Origin: an uncultured Bacteroidales bacterium
GTDB taxonomy: Bacteria > Bacteroidota > Bacteroidia > Bacteroidales > UBA932
Length of the DNA stretch: 50,224 bases
Assembly: GCA_934678915.1 (NCBI GenBank)
Contig: CAKUSF010000002.1
Span: 1 to 50,224 of the forward strand
Direction of reading: 5' to 3'
In this document: positions 44,263-50,224 of the stretch, in pieces
Numbering within the stretch: the first letter of the stretch is position 1
How the letters are laid out: each line of letters opens with the position of its first letter
Translations under genes and position numbers: made by a program
Notes under the pieces: model-generated
What the model was told of the DNA's origin: nothing
Databases searched by the model: none
Seen by the model: only the letters and a program-made list of their open reading frames with translations

Positions 44263-44350
44263 GGAGAGATGCTCGAGTGGCTGAAGAGGCACGCCTGGAA
44301 AGCGTGTGGCCTCCCAAAGGGGCTCGCGAGTTCGAATCTCGCTCTCTCCG
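44263..44350 (+). tRNA. tRNA-Ser (anticodon GGA)
   Basis: Acceptor arms GGAGAGA (44263-) and TCTCTCC (44343-44349) pair, followed by discriminator G. The anticodon stem-loop is GCACGC-CTGGAAA-GCGTGT (anticodon GGA, reads UCC/UCU). A long variable arm and a T-stem GCGAG-TTCGAAT-CTCGC complete a class II tRNA. The CCA end is not encoded. Confidence 0.96.
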
Positions 44351-44352
44351 CG

Positions 44353-44390
44353 AAAAGAAGATGACTAAATTAGTCATCTTCTTTTGTTTT
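44353..44390 (+). terminator. Terminator directly after tRNA-Ser
   Basis: A near-perfect palindrome, AAAAGAAGATGACTAA (44353-44368) and TTAGTCATCTTCTTTT (44370-44385), followed by GTTTTATT. The -33 box of the next gene begins 5 bases later. Confidence 0.85.
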
Positions 44391-44394
44391 ATTG

Positions 44395-44426
44395 TTTGCC
44401 ACAGCGAAATAGATTTAGTATCTTTG
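44395..44426 (+). promoter_or_regulatory. Canonical Bacteroidetes promoter of the DUF1846 gene
   Basis: TTTG (44395-44398), a 20-base spacer and TATCTTTG (44419-44426) match the -33/-7 consensus exactly. The start point would fall about 3 bases before the ATG at 44436, giving an essentially leaderless mRNA. Confidence 0.75.
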
Positions 44427-44435
44427 TTATCCGTT

Positions 44436-45902
44436 ATGAAGTACGGATTCGACAACGAAAAGTATCTGCGGATACAATCAGAACACATCAAGGAACGCAT
44501 AGCCCAGTTCGGAGACAAGCTCTATCTTGAGCTTGGGGGCAAATTGTTTGACGACTACCACGCGAGCAGGGTGCTGCCGGGATTCCAACCGGACAGCAAA
44601 CTTCGCATGCTCCAGCAACTTAGCGACTGCGCAGAGATCGTCATAGTCATCAGTGCCAACGACATAGAGAAGAACAAGATGCGCGCTGACTACGGCATCA
44701 CCTACGACATGGACGTTCTACGCCTTCGCACTGAATTTCAGAACAGAGGCTTCCTCGTCAGCAGCGTTGTGATCACGCACTTCAACGGACAGTCCAGCGC
44801 AAAGGCGTACAAGGCTAAGCTCAAGAAAATGGGCATCAAGGCCTACTACCACTACACGATAGAAGGCTATCCGAATAATGTTGCTCTGATCGACTCCGAG
44901 GAGGGCTACGGGAGAAACGACTATGTCCTGACCTCCCGCCCGCTTGTCATCGTAACGGCACCGGGGCCTGGCAGCGGGAAAATGGCTGTCTGCCTGAGCC
45001 AACTCTACCACGAGCACAAAAAGGGTATCGCAGCCGGCTACGCCAAATTCGAGACGTTCCCAGTCTGGAACCTTCCTTTGAAGCATCCTGTCAACATAGC
45101 CTACGAGGCCGCCACCGCAGACCTTAATGATGTGAATATGATCGATCCCTTCCATCTGGAGGCCTATGGCAAGACAGCTATCAACTACAACAGGGACATC
45201 GAGATATTCCCCGTGCTGAACGCCCTCTTCGAAGGAATCTACGGAGAGAACCCGTACAAGTCCCCCACCGACATGGGTGTGAATATGGTGGGGTACTGCA
45301 TCAGTGATGACGATGTCTGCTGCAAAGCCGCCAACGATGAAATCATCCGTAGGTACTACTCCGCCCTCGATCAAATGGCTGATGGAGAGGACAATGAGAG
45401 CGAGGTCGGGAAAATCGCCCTCCTCCTCAAGCAGGCACGCATAACCACTGAATATCGACGCGTCACAGTCGCAGCGAAACAACGTGAAGCAACTGCGGGT
45501 AATCCATCTGCCGCAATCGAATTGTCTGATGGCACAATCATCAGTGCCGAGACATCAGACCTCCTCGGACCTTGCGCGGCCCTACTCTTAAAGGCCACAA
45601 AGCATCTCGCTGGAATCGAAAGCGAAGTGAAACTGATTCCCGGAAGGCTTATCGAGCCTATTCAGAAAACAAAAGTCACCTACCTCCACGGTAACAATCC
45701 GCGCCTTCACACAGACGAAGTCTTGATTGCTCTTTCCGTCCTAAGTCCAGACGATGTGAATTGCCGCAAGGCCCTTGACACCCTTCCGCTCCTAAAAGGC
45801 TGCCAAGTTCACTCCACCGTTCTGCTGAGTGACATTGACAAGAAAGTCTTCAAAAAACTGGGTGTTGATCTCACTTGCGAGCCGGTACATGAAAGACATT
45901 GA
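44436..45902 (+). CDS. DUF1846 family protein
   Basis: 488 residues from the ATG at 44436, after the promoter at 44395-44426; the open frame upstream runs through the tRNA and is not translated sequence. It has the P-loop-like APGPGSGKMAVCLSQLYHEH near residues 174-193 and a CISDDDVCCKAA block, both seen in DUF1846 proteins. These are conserved, soluble proteins of unknown function in many anaerobes. The match in length is complete. Confidence 0.88.
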   Translation: MKYGFDNEKYLRIQSEHIKERIAQFGDKLYLELGGKLFDDYHASRVLPGFQPDSKLRMLQQLSDCAEIVIVISANDIEKNKMRADYGITYDMDVLRLRTEFQNRGFLVSSVVITHFNGQSSAKAYKAKLKKMGIKAYYHYTIEGYPNNVALIDSEEGYGRNDYVLTSRPLVIVTAPGPGSGKMAVCLSQLYHEHKKGIAAGYAKFETFPVWNLPLKHPVNIAYEAATADLNDVNMIDPFHLEAYGKTAINYNRDIEIFPVLNALFEGIYGENPYKSPTDMGVNMVGYCISDDDVCCKAANDEIIRRYYSALDQMADGEDNESEVGKIALLLKQARITTEYRRVTVAAKQREATAGNPSAAIELSDGTIISAETSDLLGPCAALLLKATKHLAGIESEVKLIPGRLIEPIQKTKVTYLHGNNPRLHTDEVLIALSVLSPDDVNCRKALDTLPLLKGCQVHSTVLLSDIDKKVFKKLGVDLTCEPVHERH

Positions 45903-45942
45903 ACAAATTCTTCGCTTTAATATTCAATATTTTGCTGAACGC

Positions 45943-45973
45943 TTGCATTATTCAGTGAAACTTTCTATATTTG
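45943..45973 (+). promoter_or_regulatory. Promoter of the TM2-domain gene
   Basis: TTG (45943-45945), 20 bases and TATATTTG (45966-45973) fit the -33/-7 pattern; the leader to the ATG at 46035 would be about 55 bases. Confidence 0.6.
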
Positions 45974-46034
45974 GCTGAAGCCAGAAAGGGATACTATTCT
46001 GACATAATCAACCAATTTAACTTTTGTTCCTAAA

Positions 46035-46361
46035 ATGAATTTCTGTCCAAATTGTGGTACGAGAATCCAGCCCGGTTCCACCCACTGCCCTAATTGCGGA
46101 ATGCCTTTGCAGCAAACGCAGTACTACTCTCCTGACCCAAATTTCCGTTCAGTTCAAGAGAAGGAGAACAGATGGCTTATCACCTTGCTCCTATGCATTT
46201 TTGTGGGAGCTTGGGGCATCCATCGGTTCTACACTGGCAACACAGTCACCGGTATAATTATGCTCCTTACCCTTGGCGGCTGCGGTATCTGGGTTCTGAT
46301 TGATTTGATCATGATTGTCTGCAACTCCTACGTTGATGGTGACGGTCAGCGTCTAAAATAA
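46035..46361 (+). CDS. Zinc-ribbon TM2-domain protein
   Basis: A 108-residue protein with an N-terminal zinc ribbon (CPNCGTRI and CPNCGMPL) and a TM2 domain: two helices around LCIFVGAWGIHRFYTGN and LLTLGGCGIWVLIDLIMI. TM2 proteins are small membrane proteins of unclear function. Confidence 0.87.
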   Translation: MNFCPNCGTRIQPGSTHCPNCGMPLQQTQYYSPDPNFRSVQEKENRWLITLLLCIFVGAWGIHRFYTGNTVTGIIMLLTLGGCGIWVLIDLIMIVCNSYVDGDGQRLK

Positions 46362-46421
46362 TCGTTTCTCCTTAGGAATAATCTGCATAATAATTACTGA
46401 ATATTCAAACCTCATCAAGTC

Positions 46422-46985
46422 ATGAAATATTGTCCAAAATGCAAAAATCCGGTTTCAGACGAAGCCTCTTTTTGTCCCTACTGCGGATGCCAACTAGCTC
46501 AAAATCAATCACAACAGTACGGTCAATCCCAGCAGTATAGCCAAGCACAATACGGGCAACAACAGCAGTACAGCCAGCCTCAGTACGGTCAGGCTCAGGG
46601 CTACTACAACAACCAGTCACAAGGCTACAATCAAGCCGGAGGCTATGGTCAAGGCCAGCAATATGACGGTCAATCCCAAAGTTACGGCCAGATGCAGAAT
46701 CCGAACACATGTCCCAACACCTACTTGGTGTTCGCCATCCTTGTGACAATTTTCTGCTGCCTCCCATTCGGAATTGTAGGCATCGTGAAAGCCAGCAACG
46801 TCTCTAAGGCGTTTATCAGCGGAGACTACGTTGGAGCCGAATTGGCTAGCAAGCAGGCCAAGACATGGAGCATCATCGGTCTTTGCTGCGGCCTTCTTGC
46901 CTACATTGCATCCATCATATTCGTGATAGCTAGCGGTGCCGCCATTGGAAGCCTTGCCGCAGGAGCAATGTTCGCTGACTTTTAG
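46422..46985 (+). CDS. Zinc-ribbon CD225/dispanin-like protein with Q/Y-rich low-complexity linker
   Basis: A 187-residue protein. It starts with a zinc ribbon (CPKCKNPV and CPYCGCQL), then about 65 residues rich in Gln, Tyr, Gly and Ser arranged as QQYGQ- and QYSQ-like repeats. The C-terminus is a CD225-like pair of membrane helices (LVFAILVTIFCCLPFGIVGI and GLCCGLLAYIASIIFVIASG). The linker resembles prion-like low-complexity sequence. Function unknown; it probably sits in the inner membrane with the ribbon in the cytoplasm. Confidence 0.83.
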   Translation: MKYCPKCKNPVSDEASFCPYCGCQLAQNQSQQYGQSQQYSQAQYGQQQQYSQPQYGQAQGYYNNQSQGYNQAGGYGQGQQYDGQSQSYGQMQNPNTCPNTYLVFAILVTIFCCLPFGIVGIVKASNVSKAFISGDYVGAELASKQAKTWSIIGLCCGLLAYIASIIFVIASGAAIGSLAAGAMFADF

Positions 46986-47018
46986 CAAGTCACAATAACG
47001 GGTTGCCTCATCTTGACA

Positions 47019-47408
47019 ATGGGCAAAGACTCCTCAAAGAAACTGATCCTGTACACCCTGCTCATTGCGGTGTGTGCAGGATTGATTTATGTTTATTCGC
47101 GCTTCAACCCAGAGAGCAGTGCCTTGTTCCCCAAATGCATATTCCTTCAACTCACTGGCTTTCAATGCCCCGGCTGCGGCAGTCAGCGCGTCATCCATAG
47201 TCTCCTTAATCTCGACCTAAGAAAAGCCTTTGAGGCCAACGCCTTTCTTGTCCTCTGCATTCCCTACATTATCGCCCTGCTAGTTTCAATTCCACTAAGA
47301 TCCAGATTCCCAAAATTCTATAACGTTCTCAATAGCGTCCCGGCCATCATTACAATCGGCATTCTCGTCATTGCATGGTGGATCGCCCGCAACATCTTCG
47401 GTTGGTGA
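47019..47408 (+). CDS. DUF2752 membrane protein
   Basis: 129 residues from the ATG at 47019 (a TTG at 47013 precedes it). It has a hydrophobic N-terminus, the signature CIFLQLTGFQCPGCGSQR, and two further membrane segments. DUF2752 proteins are small membrane proteins, often encoded beside TM2/CD225 genes as here. Confidence 0.85.
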   Translation: MGKDSSKKLILYTLLIAVCAGLIYVYSRFNPESSALFPKCIFLQLTGFQCPGCGSQRVIHSLLNLDLRKAFEANAFLVLCIPYIIALLVSIPLRSRFPKFYNVLNSVPAIITIGILVIAWWIARNIFGW

Positions 47409-47451
47409 GCCCTTTTTCTTTTTGGTTACGATTCGGCAAACTATACTATAA

Positions 47452-47488
47452 ACGCAAAATTTGTTGTACATTTACGCAAAATTTGTTG
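47452..47488 (+). promoter_or_regulatory. Direct repeat in front of the lipoprotein gene
   Basis: ACGCAAAATTTGTTG occurs twice (47452-47466 and 47474-47488), 22 bases apart, about two helical turns. It ends 6 bases before the ATG at 47494 and could be an operator or duplicated leader. Confidence 0.45.
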
Positions 47489-47493
47489 GAACT

Positions 47494-48411
47494 ATGTGCA
47501 AAAGAATAATCCTTTCCTTATTGACTGTTATCGGGATTCTGTTCGCTGGGGGATGCAGTGATTACGAGCCGATGGACGAATTTGAATCCGGTAAAGTTTC
47601 TGACTTCATCAAGTCAGATTTCTATCAGAGATATTCCGAGGAAGTAGATGTTACTGAAGCTTTCACCTACTATGACAACTCCACACGCATTAGCTTCATT
47701 GACACCGATGGGCTGCCATGTACGGCTATCTATCAAGGATTCGAATGGGTGTTCACCCAGAAAAATTACGAAAAGGACAACTTTGCATTTTTGGATCAAT
47801 TGCCACAAAATGTTGCCAGAGCTTACATACGTGCCGGGATTGACAATGAAGACTATCAAATAGATGACGCTTATGTAATAGAAGTAAGCCGAAACGGATT
47901 TGACAATAAGTTTTACGAATTTGAATTTACCGCGCCATATTCGAATAATGAAATAACAATTGAGCACTTTTGCTTCCACGTTCTCATAGATGAGAAAGGT
48001 GAACTGATAGATGTGCTGAACAGCAATGTCAATCCTTCTATTTGGTGGTTCAACATGAACGACTGCGTGTCCTACGTCAATCATCGGTATCCAGAGGCGG
48101 AATTACTCGCAGCCTATAATGATGCAGGAGACAATGTGCTCTACATCAATGATAAGGAGGTTCAGAAAAAAGTCCGCTTCCGTCAATCAAACAAGGAGCA
48201 ACTCTGGAGTGAAACGTCCTATAGGTTGGACAACGGCATTGAACTGCCGGAGAGTGTAAGGATTGGCTATGAGAAGTACAGAACCGAACACCCTGATTTT
48301 ATCTACGATGAGGTCTATCACATTGAAAGGAAAGATGGCATCTTCTACGGTCTGACAATGAATGTGATGTCTCACAACGTCTTCGAGGAGACTGTATATT
48401 TCAAAATTTAG
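47494..48411 (+). CDS. Lipoprotein of unknown function
   Basis: 305 residues from the ATG at 47494; the open frame begins earlier at 47461 but inside the direct repeat. It has a lipoprotein signal peptide (RIILSLLTVIGILFAGGC, lipobox Cys). The mature part is rich in acidic and aromatic residues and shows repeated beta-type stretches (ISFIDTDGLPCTAIYQGFEW, then later FEFTAPYSNNEITIEHF and NVLYINDKEVQKKVRF). This recalls PepSY-like proteins of Bacteroidetes, but I cannot assign it firmly. Confidence 0.7.
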   Translation: MCKRIILSLLTVIGILFAGGCSDYEPMDEFESGKVSDFIKSDFYQRYSEEVDVTEAFTYYDNSTRISFIDTDGLPCTAIYQGFEWVFTQKNYEKDNFAFLDQLPQNVARAYIRAGIDNEDYQIDDAYVIEVSRNGFDNKFYEFEFTAPYSNNEITIEHFCFHVLIDEKGELIDVLNSNVNPSIWWFNMNDCVSYVNHRYPEAELLAAYNDAGDNVLYINDKEVQKKVRFRQSNKEQLWSETSYRLDNGIELPESVRIGYEKYRTEHPDFIYDEVYHIERKDGIFYGLTMNVMSHNVFEETVYFKI

Positions 48412-48514
48412 TGAATATATTTCCGAACATTCAGAAATATTCTTAAATTCGAGGCATCACTAATCAATGCTACATATTTGGCAAAGATTGTTAATATTTT
48501 CTTAAAGAATGCTA

Positions 48515-49762
48515 ATGAAAAGATATTTTCTGACAATTCTGGCGACCCTGTTGCCGGGATTGATGTCCGTGATTTGCGCTGAGACGTTCTCACAAGGAAG
48601 GCTTTTGGACAAGACCCTAAGGATAGACTACATATTCACTGGGTCCGACAAAGATTGCGACATCGCTATTGCTGAGCTACTTAGCCTCGACGGGTGGTAT
48701 GGAAGGCGTACCAATCTGAAAGAGGTTCCTCTTCGAGGCAACGGACAGCTTACGATGACGGACAAGGCCACGGGAGACACGCTTTATAGGATGTCGTTCT
48801 GCACACTGTTCCAGGAATGGCAGGCCACAGAAGAGGCCACGAGAGTACGTAGAAGTTTCGAGAACGTGTTCCTTGTTCCGATGCCTGCTGCTCAGGCAGA
48901 GATTACCGTACAACTGTATGATTTCCACGAGAATATAGCTGCAAAGCTTACGCATTCTGTTGATCCTAAGGACATTCTGATCAGGCCAGTGGATGGAAAA
49001 CCGCAGACGAGGATGTTAATGGACAGTGGTGACTCCAAGGAGAAGATCGACATCGCGATCCTGGCAGAAGGTTACACCGAGAACGAGATGGACATATTCT
49101 TCAAGGATGCCGAGAGCACCGTCGAGAATCTCCTGAGACACGAGCCGTTCAAATCAATGAGCGACCGGTTCAACATTGTGGCCGTGGCATCGCCGTCGCA
49201 GGACAGCGGAGTCAGCGTGCCGCGCGAAGGCCTTTGGAAAAAGACTGCCGTGGACTCGCACTTCGACACGTTCTATTCTGACCGCTACCTCACGACCCTG
49301 CACCTGTTCAAGATGCACGACGCGCTTGCCGGAATCCCCTATGAGCACATCATAATCCTAGCCAACACCGACACTTACGGAGGAGGCGGCATCTACAATT
49401 CCTACACTCTCACAACGGCCCACCACAAACTATTCGGCCCGGTGGTGGTCCACGAGTTCGGCCACAGCTTCGGCGGTCTGACAGATGAATATGCCTACGA
49501 CGACCAGTACGTTGAATATTACTACCCGGACATCGAGCCTTGGGAGCAAAACATCACCACGAAGGCAAATTTCGAGAGCAAGTGGAAGGATCTTTACGAG
49601 CAGGGTGTAGTCGGCCTTATCGAAGGCGGTGGCTACCAAACGAAGGGCGTCTGGCGTCCTTGCGAAGACTGCCGCATGAGAACCAACACAGCAGAAGCCT
49701 TCTGTCCAGTCTGCCAGCGCGCCATCGAGCGTATCATCCGCTTCTACACCGAGGAGGAATAA
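48515..49762 (+). CDS. M64 family metallopeptidase (IgA peptidase-like), secreted
   Basis: About 415 residues from the ATG at 48515 (another ATG at 48509). A signal peptide (KRYFLTILATLLPGLMSVIC) precedes an N-terminal beta domain and a catalytic domain with IDIAILAEGYTENEM and the zinc site VVVHEFGHSFGGLTDEY. The C-terminus has a Cys cluster (PCEDCRM, FCPVC). M64 peptidases of gut Bacteroidetes are exported endopeptidases that can act on host proteins; this one's substrate is unknown. Confidence 0.9.
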   Translation: MKRYFLTILATLLPGLMSVICAETFSQGRLLDKTLRIDYIFTGSDKDCDIAIAELLSLDGWYGRRTNLKEVPLRGNGQLTMTDKATGDTLYRMSFCTLFQEWQATEEATRVRRSFENVFLVPMPAAQAEITVQLYDFHENIAAKLTHSVDPKDILIRPVDGKPQTRMLMDSGDSKEKIDIAILAEGYTENEMDIFFKDAESTVENLLRHEPFKSMSDRFNIVAVASPSQDSGVSVPREGLWKKTAVDSHFDTFYSDRYLTTLHLFKMHDALAGIPYEHIIILANTDTYGGGGIYNSYTLTTAHHKLFGPVVVHEFGHSFGGLTDEYAYDDQYVEYYYPDIEPWEQNITTKANFESKWKDLYEQGVVGLIEGGGYQTKGVWRPCEDCRMRTNTAEAFCPVCQRAIERIIRFYTEEE

Positions 49763-49801
49763 CAAGGCCGTGGAGGCTAGCTCCCAACTAATGGACAACT
49801 T

Positions 49802-49846
49802 AAACAAGCCCTCTCCTGACTTAAAACGTGGGGAGAGGGCTTGTTT
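49802..49846. terminator. Bidirectional terminator after the M64 peptidase
   Basis: A 15-base stem, AAACAAGCCCTCTCC (49802-49816) and GGAGAGGGCTTGTTT (49832-49846), lies between the convergent M64 gene and the small minus-strand peptide gene. Either strand could end here. Confidence 0.8.
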
Positions 49847-49904
49847 AACTAATTGCATCGCGGCAAATTAGCATCCACAAGACAATCTTTCTTCTTTAAG
49901 CATC

Positions 49905-50033
49905 CTAAATAGTAATTGGGTTATCATCATTGCCATCATACGATGTCTTGCTAGGAGTGGCTAACATCGCTTCCTCAGGGAAGATGTTCACAACCTCAAG
50001 AAGAGGCTCAGAGTACCGTTTTCTCATTTCCAT
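49905..50033 (-). CDS. 42-residue Bacteroidales-type small peptide
   Basis: An ATG at 50033 opens a 42-codon frame (MEMRKRYSEPLLEVVNIFPE, then EAMLATPSKTSYDGNDDNPI and a final TI). The pattern basic N-terminus, Y-x-x-P-x-x-E-V-V-x-I and a small/acidic C-terminus is that of small Bacteroidales proteins I have seen repeatedly in annotations; their function is unknown. A second ATG lies at 50027. The terminator hairpin at 49802-49846 is 58 bases downstream. Convincing because of frame, pattern and terminator, though short. Confidence 0.6.
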   Translation of the reverse strand: MEMRKRYSEPLLEVVNIFPEEAMLATPSKTSYDGNDDNPITI

Positions 50034-50079
50034 GATCTTTTTGATTTTTAAGATTTAAGTTGTACATATACGAAAATCC

Positions 50080-50106
50080 CCGTACGGGAAGAACTTTCCC
50101 ATACGG
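50080..50106 (-). other. Hairpin upstream of the small peptide gene
   Basis: CCGTACGGGAA (50080-50090) pairs with TTCCCATACGG (50096-50106); on the minus strand the one non-Watson-Crick pair becomes a G-U. It may be the terminator of an upstream minus-strand gene outside the window or a leader structure. The rest of 50034-50224 shows nothing else I can support. Confidence 0.4.
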
Positions 50107-50224
50107 AGACATAAATAGCTATTTATAAATATTTTATACCATTATTACCCCCCCAGACTGTCCGAAAAGTTGCTTTAAAAGTTCCTGACATTGCAATATC
50201 TGTAGGGTTATCGTGAATATAGTT

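Noticed and set aside
44277..44435. N-terminal extension of the DUF1846 frame
   Set aside because: It translates the tRNA-Ser gene and its terminator; the promoter at 44395-44426 fixes the start at 44436.
44718..45482. 254-residue minus-strand frame inside the DUF1846 gene
   Set aside because: Antisense shadow of a conserved gene, low complexity and no family match.
50152..50190. Sequence around GACTGTCCGAAAAGTTGC that looked like an insertion-sequence end
   Set aside because: No matching inverted end or transposase in the window.
1..50224. CRISPR arrays, prophage and rRNA genes
   Set aside because: No regularly spaced direct repeats, phage structural genes or rRNA sequence were seen.

Overview
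This window looks like a chromosomal segment of a Bacteroidota member, most likely order Bacteroidales. The reasons are TAnnTTTG-type -7 promoter elements, few Shine-Dalgarno sites, the Rnf order B-C-D-G-E-A, a Bacteroidetes-type aryl-polyene/flexirubin locus with a tyrosine-ammonia-lyase-like enzyme, an M64 peptidase, and a tiny Bacteroidales-style peptide gene. The genus cannot be named from sequence alone. No rRNA, CRISPR array, prophage or recognisable transposase was seen.

Region 1 (about 0.1-22.2 kb) is an aryl-polyene/flexirubin-type lipid-pigment cluster on the minus strand, split in two. The upstream block (22.1 to 6.8 kb) runs: ammonia lyase, methyltransferase, ACP, LpxL-like acyltransferase, dehydratase-ketosynthase fusion, half-size ketosynthase-like protein, ACP, ketosynthase, chain-length factor, EamA-like membrane protein, LolA-like carrier, small exported protein, dehydratase-glycosyltransferase fusion, MMPL-PlsC-methyltransferase fusion, esterase. 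The downstream block (5.6 to 0.1 kb) has an aryl-CoA ligase-like enzyme, an acyltransferase, a ketosynthase, a thioesterase and a CrtI-like FAD oxidoreductase. An opposite-strand pair (GHKL ATPase plus STAS-like protein) lies between the blocks. The enzymes fit a route in which an aromatic amino acid is deaminated, activated, extended on ACPs, dehydrated, modified and attached to a lipid or moved to the envelope. No ketoreductase is in the window.

Region 2 (22.2-34.6 kb, minus strand) holds an outer-membrane beta-barrel protein, the six-subunit Rnf complex, an RseC-like protein, a DUF3108 protein, dnaB, a zinc-ribbon coiled-coil protein, a Nif3-family protein, a MerR-type regulator and two M23 peptidases. 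Region 3 (34.7-40.5 kb, plus strand) holds alaS, an unusual LptF/G-permease and methionyl-tRNA-formyltransferase fusion, and thiamine pyrophosphokinase. A 650-bp gene-poor stretch follows, with a tandem palindromic repeat, a predicted rod-shaped structured RNA and a terminator.

Region 4 (41.2-50.2 kb, plus strand) holds a multi-[4Fe-4S] membrane protein with a Tat-exported ferredoxin-aldo/keto reductase, tRNA-Ser(GGA), a DUF1846 protein, small zinc-ribbon membrane proteins, a DUF2752 protein, a lipoprotein, an M64 peptidase and a minus-strand 42-codon peptide gene.

Three features cut across the regions. A small palindromic element (core TTCGACAGGCTCA or its complement) has entered at least four reading frames without breaking them. 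The hexamer GAATAT/ATATTC is strongly over-represented on both strands and in all reading frames. Two genes have promoters placed so close to their ATG that leaderless mRNAs are likely. All counts here were made by eye.
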